Positions 34,865-44,167 of a DNA stretch of 64,000 bases are shown piece by piece. The translations under genes and the position numbers were made by a program. The notes under the pieces were generated by a model. That model was given only the letters and a program-made list of their open reading frames with translations, was not told the origin of the DNA and did not search any database. This DNA comes from Methylophilaceae bacterium (lineage in GTDB: Bacteria; Pseudomonadota; Gammaproteobacteria; Burkholderiales; Methylophilaceae): positions 1 to 64,000 of the forward strand of contig JAOKBJ010000004.1 in assembly GCA_028244835.1 (NCBI GenBank), read 5' to 3'. Position 1 is the first letter of the stretch. Each line of letters begins with the position of its first letter.

Positions 34865-35389
34865 ATGGTAAATAGAAAAATTGTAGCAACAGCCTTATTA
34901 GCTGGATTAATCGGCTTTGGTGGCGCAGCAAATGCAGATATTAAATTACAAAAAACCACAGATGGTACAGAATTTAAATTAACAAATGCAAAAGCTTTTG
35001 GTGACACCAAGAAAAAAGACAATGTAAAGACAAAAGCTGAAATAGAGTTTTTAAAGACAGGTAAGAATATTTATGTAGGTGATGCAGCAGCTGAAAAGCG
35101 AGGTAAGAAGAGATTTGGTTATTGGTCATGTACACAATGCCATGGCCCAACAGCAAGAGGGCAAGTTGGACCAGGACTAGTCGGACCAACATTTAAATAT
35201 CCAAAAAATGCAACTAATAAAGGAATGATAGAGACTTTATGGTATGGCACAAATGGTGGCATGGGTGGAAAAGGCTATGGTGTAATGGCTGCTGATGATG
35301 GGATGACTTTAGATGAATTATTAAAAACAATTGCTTGGGTTAGAACTCAAGGTGATCAAGGAGTAACAGGTAACGAAAACGTTAAGTAG
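34865..35389 (+). CDS. xoxG: XoxG, c-type cytochrome electron acceptor of XoxF
   Basis: The 174-residue precursor has a signal peptide (MVNRKIVATALLAGLIGFGGAANA) and one heme-binding CTQCH motif near residue 91. A candidate distal methionine lies in GMIETL or GVMAADDGM. The region TARGQVGPGLVGP is typical of cytochrome cL-like proteins of methylotrophs. It would carry electrons from reduced PQQ in XoxF to the terminal oxidase. A GGAGA ribosome-binding site precedes the ATG, and a terminator follows the stop. Confidence 0.93.
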   Translation: MVNRKIVATALLAGLIGFGGAANADIKLQKTTDGTEFKLTNAKAFGDTKKKDNVKTKAEIEFLKTGKNIYVGDAAAEKRGKKRFGYWSCTQCHGPTARGQVGPGLVGPTFKYPKNATNKGMIETLWYGTNGGMGGKGYGVMAADDGMTLDELLKTIAWVRTQGDQGVTGNENVK

Positions 35390-35416
35390 TTAAAAGTTTC
35401 ATACTGTATATAAAAA

Positions 35417-35448
35417 AGACTGAGGTATAATGCCTCAGTCTTTTTTTT
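35417..35448 (+). terminator. Terminator after xoxG
   Basis: AGACTGAGG and CCTCAGTCT form a 9-bp stem with a 7-base loop, followed by eight T. It closes the xox block before the NDH-2 gene. Confidence 0.93.
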
Positions 35449-35482
35449 AATCTAAACTTCATCAATGTGAGCATAATAAAAA

Positions 35483-36838
35483 ATGAGTATAAATGAGAAT
35501 AAAAAGTTACATGAGATATTAATAGTTGGTGGTGGAGCTGGAGGCTTAGAGTTGGCGACTAAGTTGGGAGATAGCCTAGGTAGAAAAAAGAAGGCAACTA
35601 TCACCTTAGTGGACTCAAAAAAAACTCATGTGTGGAAACCTTTACTTCATGAAATTGCAGCGGGGAGTTTAAATCCAGAGAAAGATGAGCTTGATTATTT
35701 GGCGCAAGCCCATTGGCATAATTTTAAATTTAGACTTGGCAGAATGATTGGGTTAGATCGGAGCAAAAAAGAAATTATTTTAGAATCGTTTAACGATGGA
35801 GAAGGAGCTGAGATTATTCCAACACGAAAATTCCATTACGACACGCTTATTATTTCCGTAGGAAGTACGATTAATGATTTTGGTATTAAAGGTGCCGCAC
35901 AAAATTCTATAGCTCTTGATACTCAAGATCAAGCTGAACGTTTTCATCAAAAACTCCATAACGCAATTTTAAAAGCCCAAACTCAATCATCTGATGACTT
36001 TGGTTTTCCATTGAAAGAACCTGAGCAATTAGAGGTTGTGATTGTTGGTGCTGGTGCAACCGGAGTTGAGTTAGCAGCTGAACTTCATAAAGCAACTAGA
36101 GAGATGACTGCTTATGGTTTAGACAATATTAATCCAGATAGAGATATTAAGATTTCTTTGATTGAGGCCAGTGATAGATTGCTTCCTGCTCTTCCTAAAA
36201 GAATGAGTTACTCAGTAGAAAATGAGTTGAAGAAATTAAATGTTAACTTATATCTCGGTGAGAAAGTTACAGAAGTTACAAATAAAGGAATAAAAACACA
36301 TACTGGTCGTTATATATCTTCAAAATTAGTAGTGTGGGCCGCTGGCATTAAAGCCCCCATTTTTTTAGCAAATATTGCTGGCTTAAAGACTAATAACCTC
36401 AATCAGCTAGAGGTTTTTTCAACACTTCAAACAACTGAAGATTCTAATATTTTTGCTTTCGGTGATTGTGCAGCGTGCCCAGTTAAGCCTGGATCTTCTG
36501 TCTTGGTACCACCAAGAGCACAGTCCGCTCATCAACAAGCATCTTTATTGTATAAGAGCATGAAAAAATTAATATCAGGTAAAGGTGGGTTATTACCCAA
36601 GTATAGTTATAAAGACTATGGGTCATTAGTTAATTTAGGCCGTTATACAACGGTAGGTAATTTAATGGGATCTCTGATGGGAGGTACTATGTTTATTGAG
36701 GGTTTAATTGCTCGCTTAATGTACTTAATGTTGTATCAAATGCACTTAATGGCATTACATGGAATTATGAGTGTAATTTTTAGATTATTAGCTAAAGGAA
36801 TAACAAGACGATTTGAAGCGCATGTTAAGCTTCATTGA
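35483..36838 (+). CDS. ndh: Type II NADH dehydrogenase (NDH-2)
   Basis: This FAD-dependent oxidoreductase of 451 residues has an N-terminal FAD-binding motif ILIVGGGAGGLELA and an internal NADH-binding motif VVIVGAGATGVELAAEL near residue 190. FAFGDCAACP comes before the C terminus, which ends in a hydrophobic/amphipathic membrane-binding region. NDH-2 passes electrons from NADH to quinone without pumping protons. In this cell it could reoxidise NADH from the formate dehydrogenase encoded 8 kb downstream. Its stop overlaps the convergent lplT gene by 7 bases. Confidence 0.9.
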   Translation: MSINENKKLHEILIVGGGAGGLELATKLGDSLGRKKKATITLVDSKKTHVWKPLLHEIAAGSLNPEKDELDYLAQAHWHNFKFRLGRMIGLDRSKKEIILESFNDGEGAEIIPTRKFHYDTLIISVGSTINDFGIKGAAQNSIALDTQDQAERFHQKLHNAILKAQTQSSDDFGFPLKEPEQLEVVIVGAGATGVELAAELHKATREMTAYGLDNINPDRDIKISLIEASDRLLPALPKRMSYSVENELKKLNVNLYLGEKVTEVTNKGIKTHTGRYISSKLVVWAAGIKAPIFLANIAGLKTNNLNQLEVFSTLQTTEDSNIFAFGDCAACPVKPGSSVLVPPRAQSAHQQASLLYKSMKKLISGKGGLLPKYSYKDYGSLVNLGRYTTVGNLMGSLMGGTMFIEGLIARLMYLMLYQMHLMALHGIMSVIFRLLAKGITRRFEAHVKLH

Positions 36839-38025
36839 TTATTTGCTTTAGCATAATAAATACTGGCCACAGTCATGGAAAGTAAAACAAAAAAGCCAAA
36901 GATAAACATGATGCCATTTATTGGAATATTGCCTTTTACCATAAAAGTATACGTGCCGCTTAATATAAGAATTCCTAAGTTTTCATTAAAATTTTGAACT
37001 GCTATTGAATGTCCTGCACCAATCAATAAATGCCCTCGGTGCTGAAGAAGAGCATTTAGGGGGACAATAAGCATGCCACTGAGGATACCAATAAAAGTTA
37101 AAACAATAGCTGCTGATTGCCAATTCGTGATAAAAACCATTGAGCAAACTAGAACACCCATAACTATTCCAAGGGGTAATATATTTGTAGAATCTTTCAT
37201 TTTTATAAAAAATGCTGCAAATATAGCTCCAATTGCAACACCAAATGCTACAGTTGCTGATAATGTTGTTGATTTATCTAAACCATAATTTAATGCATAA
37301 GCAGCCCATCCAATAATTACAAGTCTTAGCGTTGCTCCTGCACCCCAAAATAAAGTTGTAATTGTTAAGGAAAGTTGTCCTAATGGGTCACGCCATAATC
37401 TTTTATATGAATTTAAAAAATCTTTTATTAAAGACCATGGGTCATTCTTTTTTAGCTTGTGATTAGTGGCAACATCGGGCATGTATTTGTTAAAAATAGC
37501 TGCTATTAAATAAAGAATACTTATAGTAATTATTGCTAAATCTACGTCATATACAGCAATAATACCTCCAAACATTGCACCTAAAATAATTGCAGCTACT
37601 GTTGAGCCTTCAACCCAGCCATTGGCTGCTACTAAAGAATTAGTAGGAAGAATTTCAGTTAAAATTCCATATTTAGCTGGAGAATAAGCTGCAGCACCAA
37701 TCCCAACAATACCGTAGGCATATAGTGGCGGCATTCCAAAAAGCATTGCGAGGCATCCAATCAATTTAATACCATTAGAAAGAAACATCACCTGTTTTTT
37801 TGGTCTTGCATCTGCAAAAGCTCCGACAAACGGCGCTAGAGCAATATAAGCAAACACAAAAAATTGAAGTAGAAGGGGTTGATGCCATGTTGGGGCTTCA
37901 AGCCTGGTCAACATTGCGATTGCTGCAAAAAGAAGAGCATTATCAGCTAGGGCCGAAAGAAATTGAGCCGATAAGAAAAAATAAAATCCCTTACTACGTA
38001 TTTGATTAGAGGATTTCAGTTGCAT
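36832..38025 (-). CDS. lplT: Lysophospholipid transporter LplT-like MFS protein
   Basis: The 397-residue protein has about twelve membrane segments. N-terminal FYFFLSAQFLSALADNALLFAAIAML is characteristic of LplT, as are FVGAFADARPKKQVMFLSN and the YSPAKYGILTEILP loop. LplT brings lysophospholipids back across the inner membrane for re-acylation. No acyltransferase (aas) is fused or adjacent here, so the family assignment is firm but the partner is elsewhere. The start lies 20 bases inside the end of the PhoH gene on the same strand. Confidence 0.88.
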   Translation of the reverse strand: MQLKSSNQIRSKGFYFFLSAQFLSALADNALLFAAIAMLTRLEAPTWHQPLLLQFFVFAYIALAPFVGAFADARPKKQVMFLSNGIKLIGCLAMLFGMPPLYAYGIVGIGAAAYSPAKYGILTEILPTNSLVAANGWVEGSTVAAIILGAMFGGIIAVYDVDLAIITISILYLIAAIFNKYMPDVATNHKLKKNDPWSLIKDFLNSYKRLWRDPLGQLSLTITTLFWGAGATLRLVIIGWAAYALNYGLDKSTTLSATVAFGVAIGAIFAAFFIKMKDSTNILPLGIVMGVLVCSMVFITNWQSAAIVLTFIGILSGMLIVPLNALLQHRGHLLIGAGHSIAVQNFNENLGILILSGTYTFMVKGNIPINGIMFIFGFFVLLSMTVASIYYAKANNQ

Positions 38026-39400
38026 AATCTGCTAGCCTTGATCTTTCACCACGAAGTAGGGTGATGTGTCCATTATGATCCCATCCTTTGAAGCGATCAA
38101 CGACATAAGTTAATCCTGAACTTCCTTCAGTTAAATAGGGAGTATCAATTTGACCAATATTACCTAAACATACCACCTTGGTTCCTGGACCTGCTCGAGT
38201 AATTAATGTTTTCATTTGTTTTGGTGTTAAATTCTGAGCTTCATCAATAATTAGATACTTTTTAAGGAAGGTACGGCCACGCATAAAATTTAAAGATTTT
38301 ACCTTTAACCTTGACCTAATTAAATCTTGAGTTGCTGATCTACCCCAATCTCCTACGTTAGCGTCTGATTTATTAAGAACATCCAGATTGTCTTCTAATG
38401 CTCCCATCCATGGGGTCATTTTTTCTTCTTCCGTACCTGGAAGAAATCCAATATCTTCTCCTACGGAAACTGTAACGCGGGTAACAATAATTTCGCTATA
38501 AATTTTCTTATCTAAAGTTTGGTCTAATCCGGCGGCTAGAGCCAATAAAGTTTTACCTGTCCCAGCTTGTCCAAGAAGTGAAACAAAATCTATATCAGGA
38601 TTCATTAGTAAATTTAGGGCAAAGTTTTGCTCTTTATTTCTAGCATTGATACCCCAAATATTAGATTTGGGGTGGGAAAAATCATAAATAACTTCCAATG
38701 TTGCAGTTTTCCCATCCAAAGATTTAACAATTGCATGAAATGGTTTTTCAAAGTCAAAAAATAAAAATTGATTAACCAAGAAACTCGAACAAAGTGGCCC
38801 AGTTAAACGATAAAACATTTTCCCTTCTTTTTGCCAAGACTCCATTCCTTTACTATGTTTTTCCCAGAAATTTTCAGGTAGTTCTATCGATCCTTTATAA
38901 AGTATTTCACTATCCTGCATGACCTTATCGTTAAAATAGTCTTCTGTAGACATATCAAGCGCTCTTGCTTTAATTCTTATATTAAAATCTTTGGATACTA
39001 ATATTACCTGTCTTTTTTTTTGTTTTTTCTTAAGGTCTGCTACAACACTTAATATTTGATTATCTGCCTTACTTCCAGAAAGCATCGGTAAATCAAAATC
39101 TATAGGATGTGTTTGTAAAAATAAATTACCTGAAATACGAGGATTGATTTTTGATCTTAAAGGACAGCCTGATGAAAGTTTGCCAACATGGGGACCTATA
39201 ATCTCTTCTAAATACCTATGAGTTTGCCTTGCATTCCTTGCTACCTCACTACCACCTTTTTTATTATTATCTAATTCTTCAATTGTAACCATAGGAAGAT
39301 AGATATCATGCTCCTCAAATCTAAAAAGACAAGATGGGTCATGCAAAAGAACATTAGTATCTAGAACAAAAAGTTTTGTTGATTTAGTTTTTTTTTGCAT
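38006..39400 (-). CDS. phoH: PIN-domain PhoH-family ATPase
   Basis: The 464-residue protein joins two domains. An N-terminal PIN nuclease domain (LFVLDTNVLLHDPSCLF, EELDNNKKGGSEVARNAR) spans about residues 8-150. A C-terminal PhoH ATPase has Walker A GQAGTGKTLLALAAG near residue 280 and Walker B LIIDEAQNLTPKQMKTL. This PhoH2-type arrangement has RNA helicase/RNase activity in studied homologues. It probably takes part in RNA turnover. The peroxiredoxin gene ends 7 bases upstream of its start, suggesting one transcript. Confidence 0.92.
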   Translation of the reverse strand: MQKKTKSTKLFVLDTNVLLHDPSCLFRFEEHDIYLPMVTIEELDNNKKGGSEVARNARQTHRYLEEIIGPHVGKLSSGCPLRSKINPRISGNLFLQTHPIDFDLPMLSGSKADNQILSVVADLKKKQKKRQVILVSKDFNIRIKARALDMSTEDYFNDKVMQDSEILYKGSIELPENFWEKHSKGMESWQKEGKMFYRLTGPLCSSFLVNQFLFFDFEKPFHAIVKSLDGKTATLEVIYDFSHPKSNIWGINARNKEQNFALNLLMNPDIDFVSLLGQAGTGKTLLALAAGLDQTLDKKIYSEIIVTRVTVSVGEDIGFLPGTEEEKMTPWMGALEDNLDVLNKSDANVGDWGRSATQDLIRSRLKVKSLNFMRGRTFLKKYLIIDEAQNLTPKQMKTLITRAGPGTKVVCLGNIGQIDTPYLTEGSSGLTYVVDRFKGWDHNGHITLLRGERSRLADYATEIL

Positions 39401-39407
39401 TTAATGT

Positions 39408-39869
39408 CTACTTTAAAACTTTGAGGATCTCTTCAATATGGCCATTAACTTTAACACCCCTCCATTCGTTAATTAATTTGCCTTCAGGGCTGATTAAAAA
39501 AGTACTTCGTTCTATGCCTCTTATTTTTTTACCATACATATTTTTCATTTTGATGACACCAAAGAGGTTGCAAGCAATCTCTTCCGAATCGCTTAAGAGC
39601 TCAAAGGGAAAGTTATATTTAGCCTTAAAGTTTTCGTGAGATTTTATAGTATCTCTAGATACCCCAAATATCTCTGCATTCAATTTTTTAAACTTGCTAA
39701 TATTTTCTTTGAAATCAATACCTTCATTTGTACAGCCTGGCGTCGAGTCTTTTGGATAAAAATAGATAACAATATATTTACCAATAAAGTTTGCTAGATT
39801 AAAAGATAAATTATTAGTCCCTTCTAGTTCAAAATTTGGCACTTTGTTATTTAAATTCATATTTTCCAT
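39408..39869 (-). CDS. bcp: Thiol peroxidase of the Bcp/PrxQ family
   Basis: The 153-residue protein has the peroxidatic cysteine in YPKDSTPGCTNEG near residue 47 and typical flanking FGVSRDTIKSHENF. The nearby resolving cysteine found five residues later in E. coli Bcp is absent here (an Ile occupies that place). Another cysteine near residue 108 (EEIACNLFG) could take over, otherwise it works as a 1-Cys enzyme. It reduces hydroperoxides in the cytoplasm. It lies between the TonB-like gene and phoH on the same strand. Confidence 0.9.
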   Translation of the reverse strand: MENMNLNNKVPNFELEGTNNLSFNLANFIGKYIVIYFYPKDSTPGCTNEGIDFKENISKFKKLNAEIFGVSRDTIKSHENFKAKYNFPFELLSDSEEIACNLFGVIKMKNMYGKKIRGIERSTFLISPEGKLINEWRGVKVNGHIEEILKVLK

Positions 39870-39889
39870 ATTTTATAGACCCTTTCCTG

Positions 39890-40540
39890 TTACTGAAGTT
39901 TAAAAGAAATTGGAACAAGTACATTAAAAACTTTAGATTCAAGCTCCTTTGGCGGTTTGGGAAAAGGAGAGGCTCTTTTCACCATATTTATTCCCTCATT
40001 ATCTAAAATTTTAAATTTACTCGCTTTTTTAATTTTTACCTTAATTAGCTTACCTTGCCCATCAATTTTTAGATCAAGAATAATTTCCCCTTGCCATGAC
40101 CTCATCTGAGCGATTCTAGGGTATTTTTTTTGCCCAGAGATAGCTTTAGTTAATTTAGCACTATAGCTTTCTATTGTCTTTCTAATTACAGAGGGCGGAG
40201 TTATATTTTTTTTTGGTTGTGGCAAAGTGATTGGTTCTGGTGTGATTGGTTCTGGTTGTATAGGCGGCACTTTTATCTCTGGTTTAATAATTTCTTTAAT
40301 TGGTAACGGCTCTTTAGTTTTTATTTTTTTTATAGGCTTTGGTTCTGGCTTTGAAATAATCTTATTTATTGGTTCTGGCTGATTTATTAAAATATCAATA
40401 TTTAATTCCATCGGTAATATTGTATTTTGCAGATTTAGCGATGGAATATAAAACAAAAATGCAGCATGAAACAATACAGATAAAAGAATTGTTTCAGTTA
40501 TAGATAAGCCACGTTTATTTTTAAGAGAAAGGGTTGCCAA
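39890..40540 (-). CDS. TonB-like energy transducer
   Basis: The 216-residue protein has the TonB layout. A single N-terminal membrane anchor (ETILLSVLFHAAFLFYIP) is followed by a Pro-, Glu- and Lys-rich periplasmic spacer from about residue 50 to 115 (EPKPIKKIKTKEPLP). The C-terminal TonB domain contains YPRIAQMRSWQGEIILDLKI and KRASPFPKPP. It should couple the proton motive force to outer-membrane receptors. No exbB/exbD genes or receptor are adjacent. A TonB system matters for metal uptake, possibly including lanthanides for XoxF, but that link is inference. Confidence 0.85.
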   Translation of the reverse strand: MATLSLKNKRGLSITETILLSVLFHAAFLFYIPSLNLQNTILPMELNIDILINQPEPINKIISKPEPKPIKKIKTKEPLPIKEIIKPEIKVPPIQPEPITPEPITLPQPKKNITPPSVIRKTIESYSAKLTKAISGQKKYPRIAQMRSWQGEIILDLKIDGQGKLIKVKIKKASKFKILDNEGINMVKRASPFPKPPKELESKVFNVLVPISFKLQ

Positions 40541-40612
40541 ATTAATTAATTGATAGCTGATAAAAGATTTTAATTATAACTTATTTATTGAAAATAATTA
40601 ATGAAGTTAATC

Positions 40613-41887
40613 CTATATAAAACTATCCATTAATTGAATATTAACCATATCACCAGCTTTAATTTTGCTACTTTCCATATCTAGGACTATGAAGCAATTT
40701 GCTTTACTCATTGAGCTTAGAATACCAGATCCCTGCTGACCTGTCGTTTTAACTTTCCATTCCCCATTTGATTGAAAGAGTTCACCTCTTTGAAACTCTG
40801 TTCTTCCTGGCCTTTTAAAAATTGATTCTACACACTCTACTTTTAACAATGGAATTGCATCATCAATTTTAAATCCCATACAAATTTTAAGTGCACCCTG
40901 AACAATTTGATAAAAAGTAACCATCGCTGAAACAGGATTTCCTGGTAAACCGAAAAAATCAGTATTATTTATTTTCCCATAAGCCATTGGCCTACCTGGT
41001 TTAATCGATAACTTCCAAAATAAAATTTCTCCTATTTCTTTTAGAACTTCTTTCATATAATCAGCTTCTCCTACAGATACTCCACCAGTAGTGATAATCA
41101 CATCGGCTACGTTGGATGCTTTAAGAAGGGTTTTTTTTATAATTATTTTACTGTCAGGGATGAGGCCTAGATCTATACATTCAACATTTAATCTATTGAG
41201 CATAGAGTGAATAGTAAAATGATTACTGTTGTAAACTTGACCTGATTTTATTTTTGCTCCTGCTTTAACAATCTCATCCCCTGTCGAAAAAAAAGCTACT
41301 TTTAGTTTTTTAATCACTTTTACTTTAGTCAGACCTAAAGAAGCTATTAAACCAAGTTCTGCGGGATAAAGTTGTGTTCCTTTACTTAAGACAATATCTT
41401 TTTGTTTGATATCCTCACCACATTTTCTAATATTTGAACCAATTTTTGGAATATCAATAAATGTTATTTGATTATTTGAATATTTTACTAATTCAATTGG
41501 TATAACGGTATCAACTCCTTTTGGAATCTTTCCACCTGTCATAATTTGTATTGCCTCACCATTTGTAATACTTGAATTAATTGGTTTTCCAGCCAAAACC
41601 GTATTTTTAACGATTAACGTTTTAGTATTTTTTAATGAGGATATATTGAATCCAAACCCATCCATAGCTGAATTATTGTAATTTGGAACATTGATAGGGG
41701 ATACTAAATCAAGAGCAAGTACTCGATTTAAAGAATCTATGAGGTTTATAGATTCAGTATCTTTGATTGGTTTTAGAAAGGTACTAATTAACTTTTTTGC
41801 TGACTCAATTTGCATTGCATTGGGGTCGTATTCAGCAAGACAGCCAGGCTCGTTTGATAAATCTTTTAGGGTAATTTTTTTCGCCAT
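40613..41887 (-). CDS. moeA: Molybdopterin molybdenumtransferase MoeA
   Basis: I choose the ATG at 41887, so the product begins MAKKITLKDLSNEPGC. The longer ORF from 41962 would overlap mobB and adds a non-conserved hydrophobic stretch. The remaining 424 residues show MoeA motifs: NNSAMDGFGF, AGKPI, IMTGGKIPKG, FFSTGDEIV, TTGGVSVGEADYM and FFGLPGNPVSAMV. The enzyme inserts molybdate into adenylylated molybdopterin. It is the last gene of the moaA-mobA-mobB-moeA operon, 4 bases after mobB, and serves the formate dehydrogenase encoded divergently. Confidence 0.93.
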   Translation of the reverse strand: MAKKITLKDLSNEPGCLAEYDPNAMQIESAKKLISTFLKPIKDTESINLIDSLNRVLALDLVSPINVPNYNNSAMDGFGFNISSLKNTKTLIVKNTVLAGKPINSSITNGEAIQIMTGGKIPKGVDTVIPIELVKYSNNQITFIDIPKIGSNIRKCGEDIKQKDIVLSKGTQLYPAELGLIASLGLTKVKVIKKLKVAFFSTGDEIVKAGAKIKSGQVYNSNHFTIHSMLNRLNVECIDLGLIPDSKIIIKKTLLKASNVADVIITTGGVSVGEADYMKEVLKEIGEILFWKLSIKPGRPMAYGKINNTDFFGLPGNPVSAMVTFYQIVQGALKICMGFKIDDAIPLLKVECVESIFKRPGRTEFQRGELFQSNGEWKVKTTGQQGSGILSSMSKANCFIVLDMESSKIKAGDMVNIQLMDSFI

Positions 41888-41891
41888 TATA

Positions 41892-42461
41892 CTAAATATA
41901 TCCTTCACAAGTTCTAAAATAATCAAAAGGGTCATCATCCCCAAAACTATTTTTATATTCAACTATAAAATTTACTATTGAATTTATGTCATTTATGTCA
42001 AAAGATGGAATTTTTATATCTATTAAAAGATCTGATATGAAAGCTATGATGGTTGAATCTTTTTTAAATAATATTTCCTTAGAAATTTCTTTTCTATGCA
42101 CTTCAATTTTTGGGAAGCTCATATTTTTTAATCCTTCGATTAAAATAATATCAGTATCAGAACTAATTTGAGTAATTACTTCATCTACATTGAATGTATC
42201 TTTCACATTTTCTGTAATAAGAGCAGATCGATGGTCATTAAAAATTAAGGTTTGATAGGCCCCAGACTCTCTAATCCGAAAACTATCTTTCCCTGGGGTA
42301 TCAATATCAAACTTATGATGAGCATGTTTTATTACTGAAACAACTAATCCTTTTTTTATTAATTGAGGAACTATTTTTTCAATTAAAGTTGTTTTTCCAC
42401 TCCCACTATTTGCAGCGCAAATTCCTATTACGCAGGGAGATTTATTTATTTTCTTTTTCAA
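41892..42461 (-). CDS. mobB: Molybdopterin-guanine dinucleotide biosynthesis protein MobB
   Basis: The 189-residue GTPase-like protein has a P-loop in GICAANSGSGKTTLIEK, followed by VVSVIKHAHHKFDIDTPGKDS and ILIEGLKNMSFPKIEVHR, both typical of MobB. It assists MobA in making bis-MGD, the cofactor form used by formate dehydrogenase. The start lies 20 bases inside the end of mobA. The C-terminal tail of about 30 residues is less conserved. Confidence 0.92.
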   Translation of the reverse strand: MKKKINKSPCVIGICAANSGSGKTTLIEKIVPQLIKKGLVVSVIKHAHHKFDIDTPGKDSFRIRESGAYQTLIFNDHRSALITENVKDTFNVDEVITQISSDTDIILIEGLKNMSFPKIEVHRKEISKEILFKKDSTIIAFISDLLIDIKIPSFDINDINSIVNFIVEYKNSFGDDDPFDYFRTCEGYI

Positions 42462-43017
42462 TTTTTGATAACTCGCTATGAGTATTAATATTTACAAAAG
42501 CCTTTGGATCTGAAAAATTAACTGCTTTATAATTATTTTCTTTAATCCACAATTCCATTTTTCTTCCTCCTGCACTAATAAAGTCTTCCAAATTTTTCAA
42601 AAGAGAGCGATGACACAATATAAATACAGGCTCAAGTCGATCAAAAAGACTAGGTAAGATTATAGTCGGTCCTTTGTCTTTAATATAAAAACTTAATTTT
42701 TCTACTAAGTTTATTGGCAAGAACGGGGAATCATTAGGACAAAATTGTACCCAGCTTTTCTTTGCGTAAAATAATCCTGCTTGAATTCCTGCAAGGGGCC
42801 CAGGGTTATTTAAAATGCGATCTTGGAATTGAATATTTTCTGGAAAAGTACTAATAGGTTGGTTTGTATTAATTGTTACATGAGAAACTTGATCTATTAA
42901 TCTAGCATATACATGCTGAATTAATGGTTTAGTGTTGAGTTTGATAAGAGATTTATTTGTGCCCATTCTTTTTGATTTTCCACCTGCCAGAATTACCCCT
43001 TCAATTTCAGTATTCAA
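42442..43017 (-). CDS. mobA: Molybdenum cofactor guanylyltransferase MobA
   Basis: The 191-residue protein has the nucleotidyltransferase signature VILAGGKSKRMGTNKSLI, then NPGPLAGIQAGL and the metal-binding CPNDSPFLP. It transfers GMP to molybdopterin. The gene abuts moaA without a gap and overlaps mobB by 20 bases, so the four genes form a tightly coupled operon. The length is normal for the family. Confidence 0.93.
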   Translation of the reverse strand: MNTEIEGVILAGGKSKRMGTNKSLIKLNTKPLIQHVYARLIDQVSHVTINTNQPISTFPENIQFQDRILNNPGPLAGIQAGLFYAKKSWVQFCPNDSPFLPINLVEKLSFYIKDKGPTIILPSLFDRLEPVFILCHRSLLKNLEDFISAGGRKMELWIKENNYKAVNFSDPKAFVNINTHSELSKIEKENK

Positions 43018-44001
43018 TTAACCACCTGTGTGAGACATAAATCTAACAACAGCAGGCTTGTTATCAGAAAGATCAAACGTATGAGACTCTGGTTTAAATT
43101 TCATGCTATTTATTATCGCCTGAATTATAGGATCATCATCATATGGATTATTTTTAATTAATGGGAGGAGCTCAACTTTTTCTTCATGCCCAAGACATAA
43201 AAATAATTCACCCTTACAGCTTATTCTTACTCGATTGCAGCTCTCACAAAAGTTATGGCTATGAGGTGATATCAAACCAATTTTTGTACTAGAGCTTTCA
43301 ACATGCCAATAATTAGCAGGACCACCAGTGGTAAAATTTGATTTTAAAATTTTATAATGATTTTGTAGGGAATTTAAAATAGCATCATTGCTAACAGACG
43401 TCTGATTTCTATTGAACTGAGTACCTCCAAGCGGCATTTCTTCAATAAATGAAATATCAAAGCCGGAATCAATAGCAAAATCAACTAGATTAAAAACTTC
43501 ATGCTCATTTAAACCTTTCATCAGTACAACATTTAATTTAATTTTTTTAAACCCTATCTTTTTAGCGACTTGAATACCTTCTAGAACTTCATGTAATTTT
43601 CCAATTCTAGTCATACGCATAAAGGTATCAGGATCTAGGCTATCGAGACTGATATTAATTCTTTCAACCCCAGAATTTTTAAGCATCGTAGCCTTATGCT
43701 TCAATTGACTGCCATTTGTCGTCAATGTAAGTTCTTTTAAATTATTTTCTTCGCTTATTTTTTTAAATAACCAATCTATATTCCTTCTTACTAAAGGCTC
43801 TCCTCCAGTAATTCTAACTTTTTCAACACCTAAGCCGTTGAATATTTTTATTACTCTAGCAATTTCTTCTAATGACAATAAGTCGTTTCTAGGCATAAAT
43901 GTCATCTTTTCAGACATACAATAAACGCATCTAAAGTCGCATCTATCAGTAACTGAAACTCTTATATAATTTATTTTTCTATTGAACTGATCTATAAGCA
44001 T
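43018..44001 (-). CDS. moaA: GTP 3',8-cyclase MoaA
   Basis: This radical SAM enzyme of 327 residues carries out the first step of molybdopterin synthesis. The N-terminal cluster motif is in RVSVTDRCDFRCVYCMSE, followed by RITGGEPLVR. The second Fe-S site is formed by C-terminal cysteines (CESCNRVRISCKGELFLC). The protein ends in the conserved Gly-Gly (SHTGG) needed for catalysis. It is the first gene of the minus-strand Moco operon, divergent from fdsG across a 166-base region. The moaC, moaD, moaE and moeB genes are not in the window. Confidence 0.95.
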   Translation of the reverse strand: MLIDQFNRKINYIRVSVTDRCDFRCVYCMSEKMTFMPRNDLLSLEEIARVIKIFNGLGVEKVRITGGEPLVRRNIDWLFKKISEENNLKELTLTTNGSQLKHKATMLKNSGVERINISLDSLDPDTFMRMTRIGKLHEVLEGIQVAKKIGFKKIKLNVVLMKGLNEHEVFNLVDFAIDSGFDISFIEEMPLGGTQFNRNQTSVSNDAILNSLQNHYKILKSNFTTGGPANYWHVESSSTKIGLISPHSHNFCESCNRVRISCKGELFLCLGHEEKVELLPLIKNNPYDDDPIIQAIINSMKFKPESHTFDLSDNKPAVVRFMSHTGG

Positions 44002-44086
44002 AATGGTCCTATAAAAACTAAATGCACTATTTAAACTCTTTAGCCTTATTATTACTTTATAATTTCAGCTTAAAAGAGTGCTAACA

Positions 44087-44123
44087 ATCTCAATGAGATG
44101 ACTTGCTAATCTTAAAGTATAAT
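44087..44123 (+). promoter_or_regulatory. Candidate fds promoter with an inverted repeat
   Basis: A perfect TATAAT at 44118-44123 lies 44 bases before the fdsG ATG. An inverted repeat, ATCTCA-A-TGAGAT (44087-44099), overlaps the place of a -35 element, and no good -35 hexamer is visible. A regulator bound there could activate fds and, on the other strand, affect moaA. Confidence 0.55.
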
Positions 44124-44167
44124 GGCTTTAAACTAAATAGAGAGAAAAAAGAAAAGAAAATTTTAAA

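Noticed and set aside
41888-41962. Upstream start of the moeA ORF
   Set aside because: It overlaps mobB and adds a hydrophobic stretch not typical of MoeA; the ATG at 41887 fits the operon spacing.
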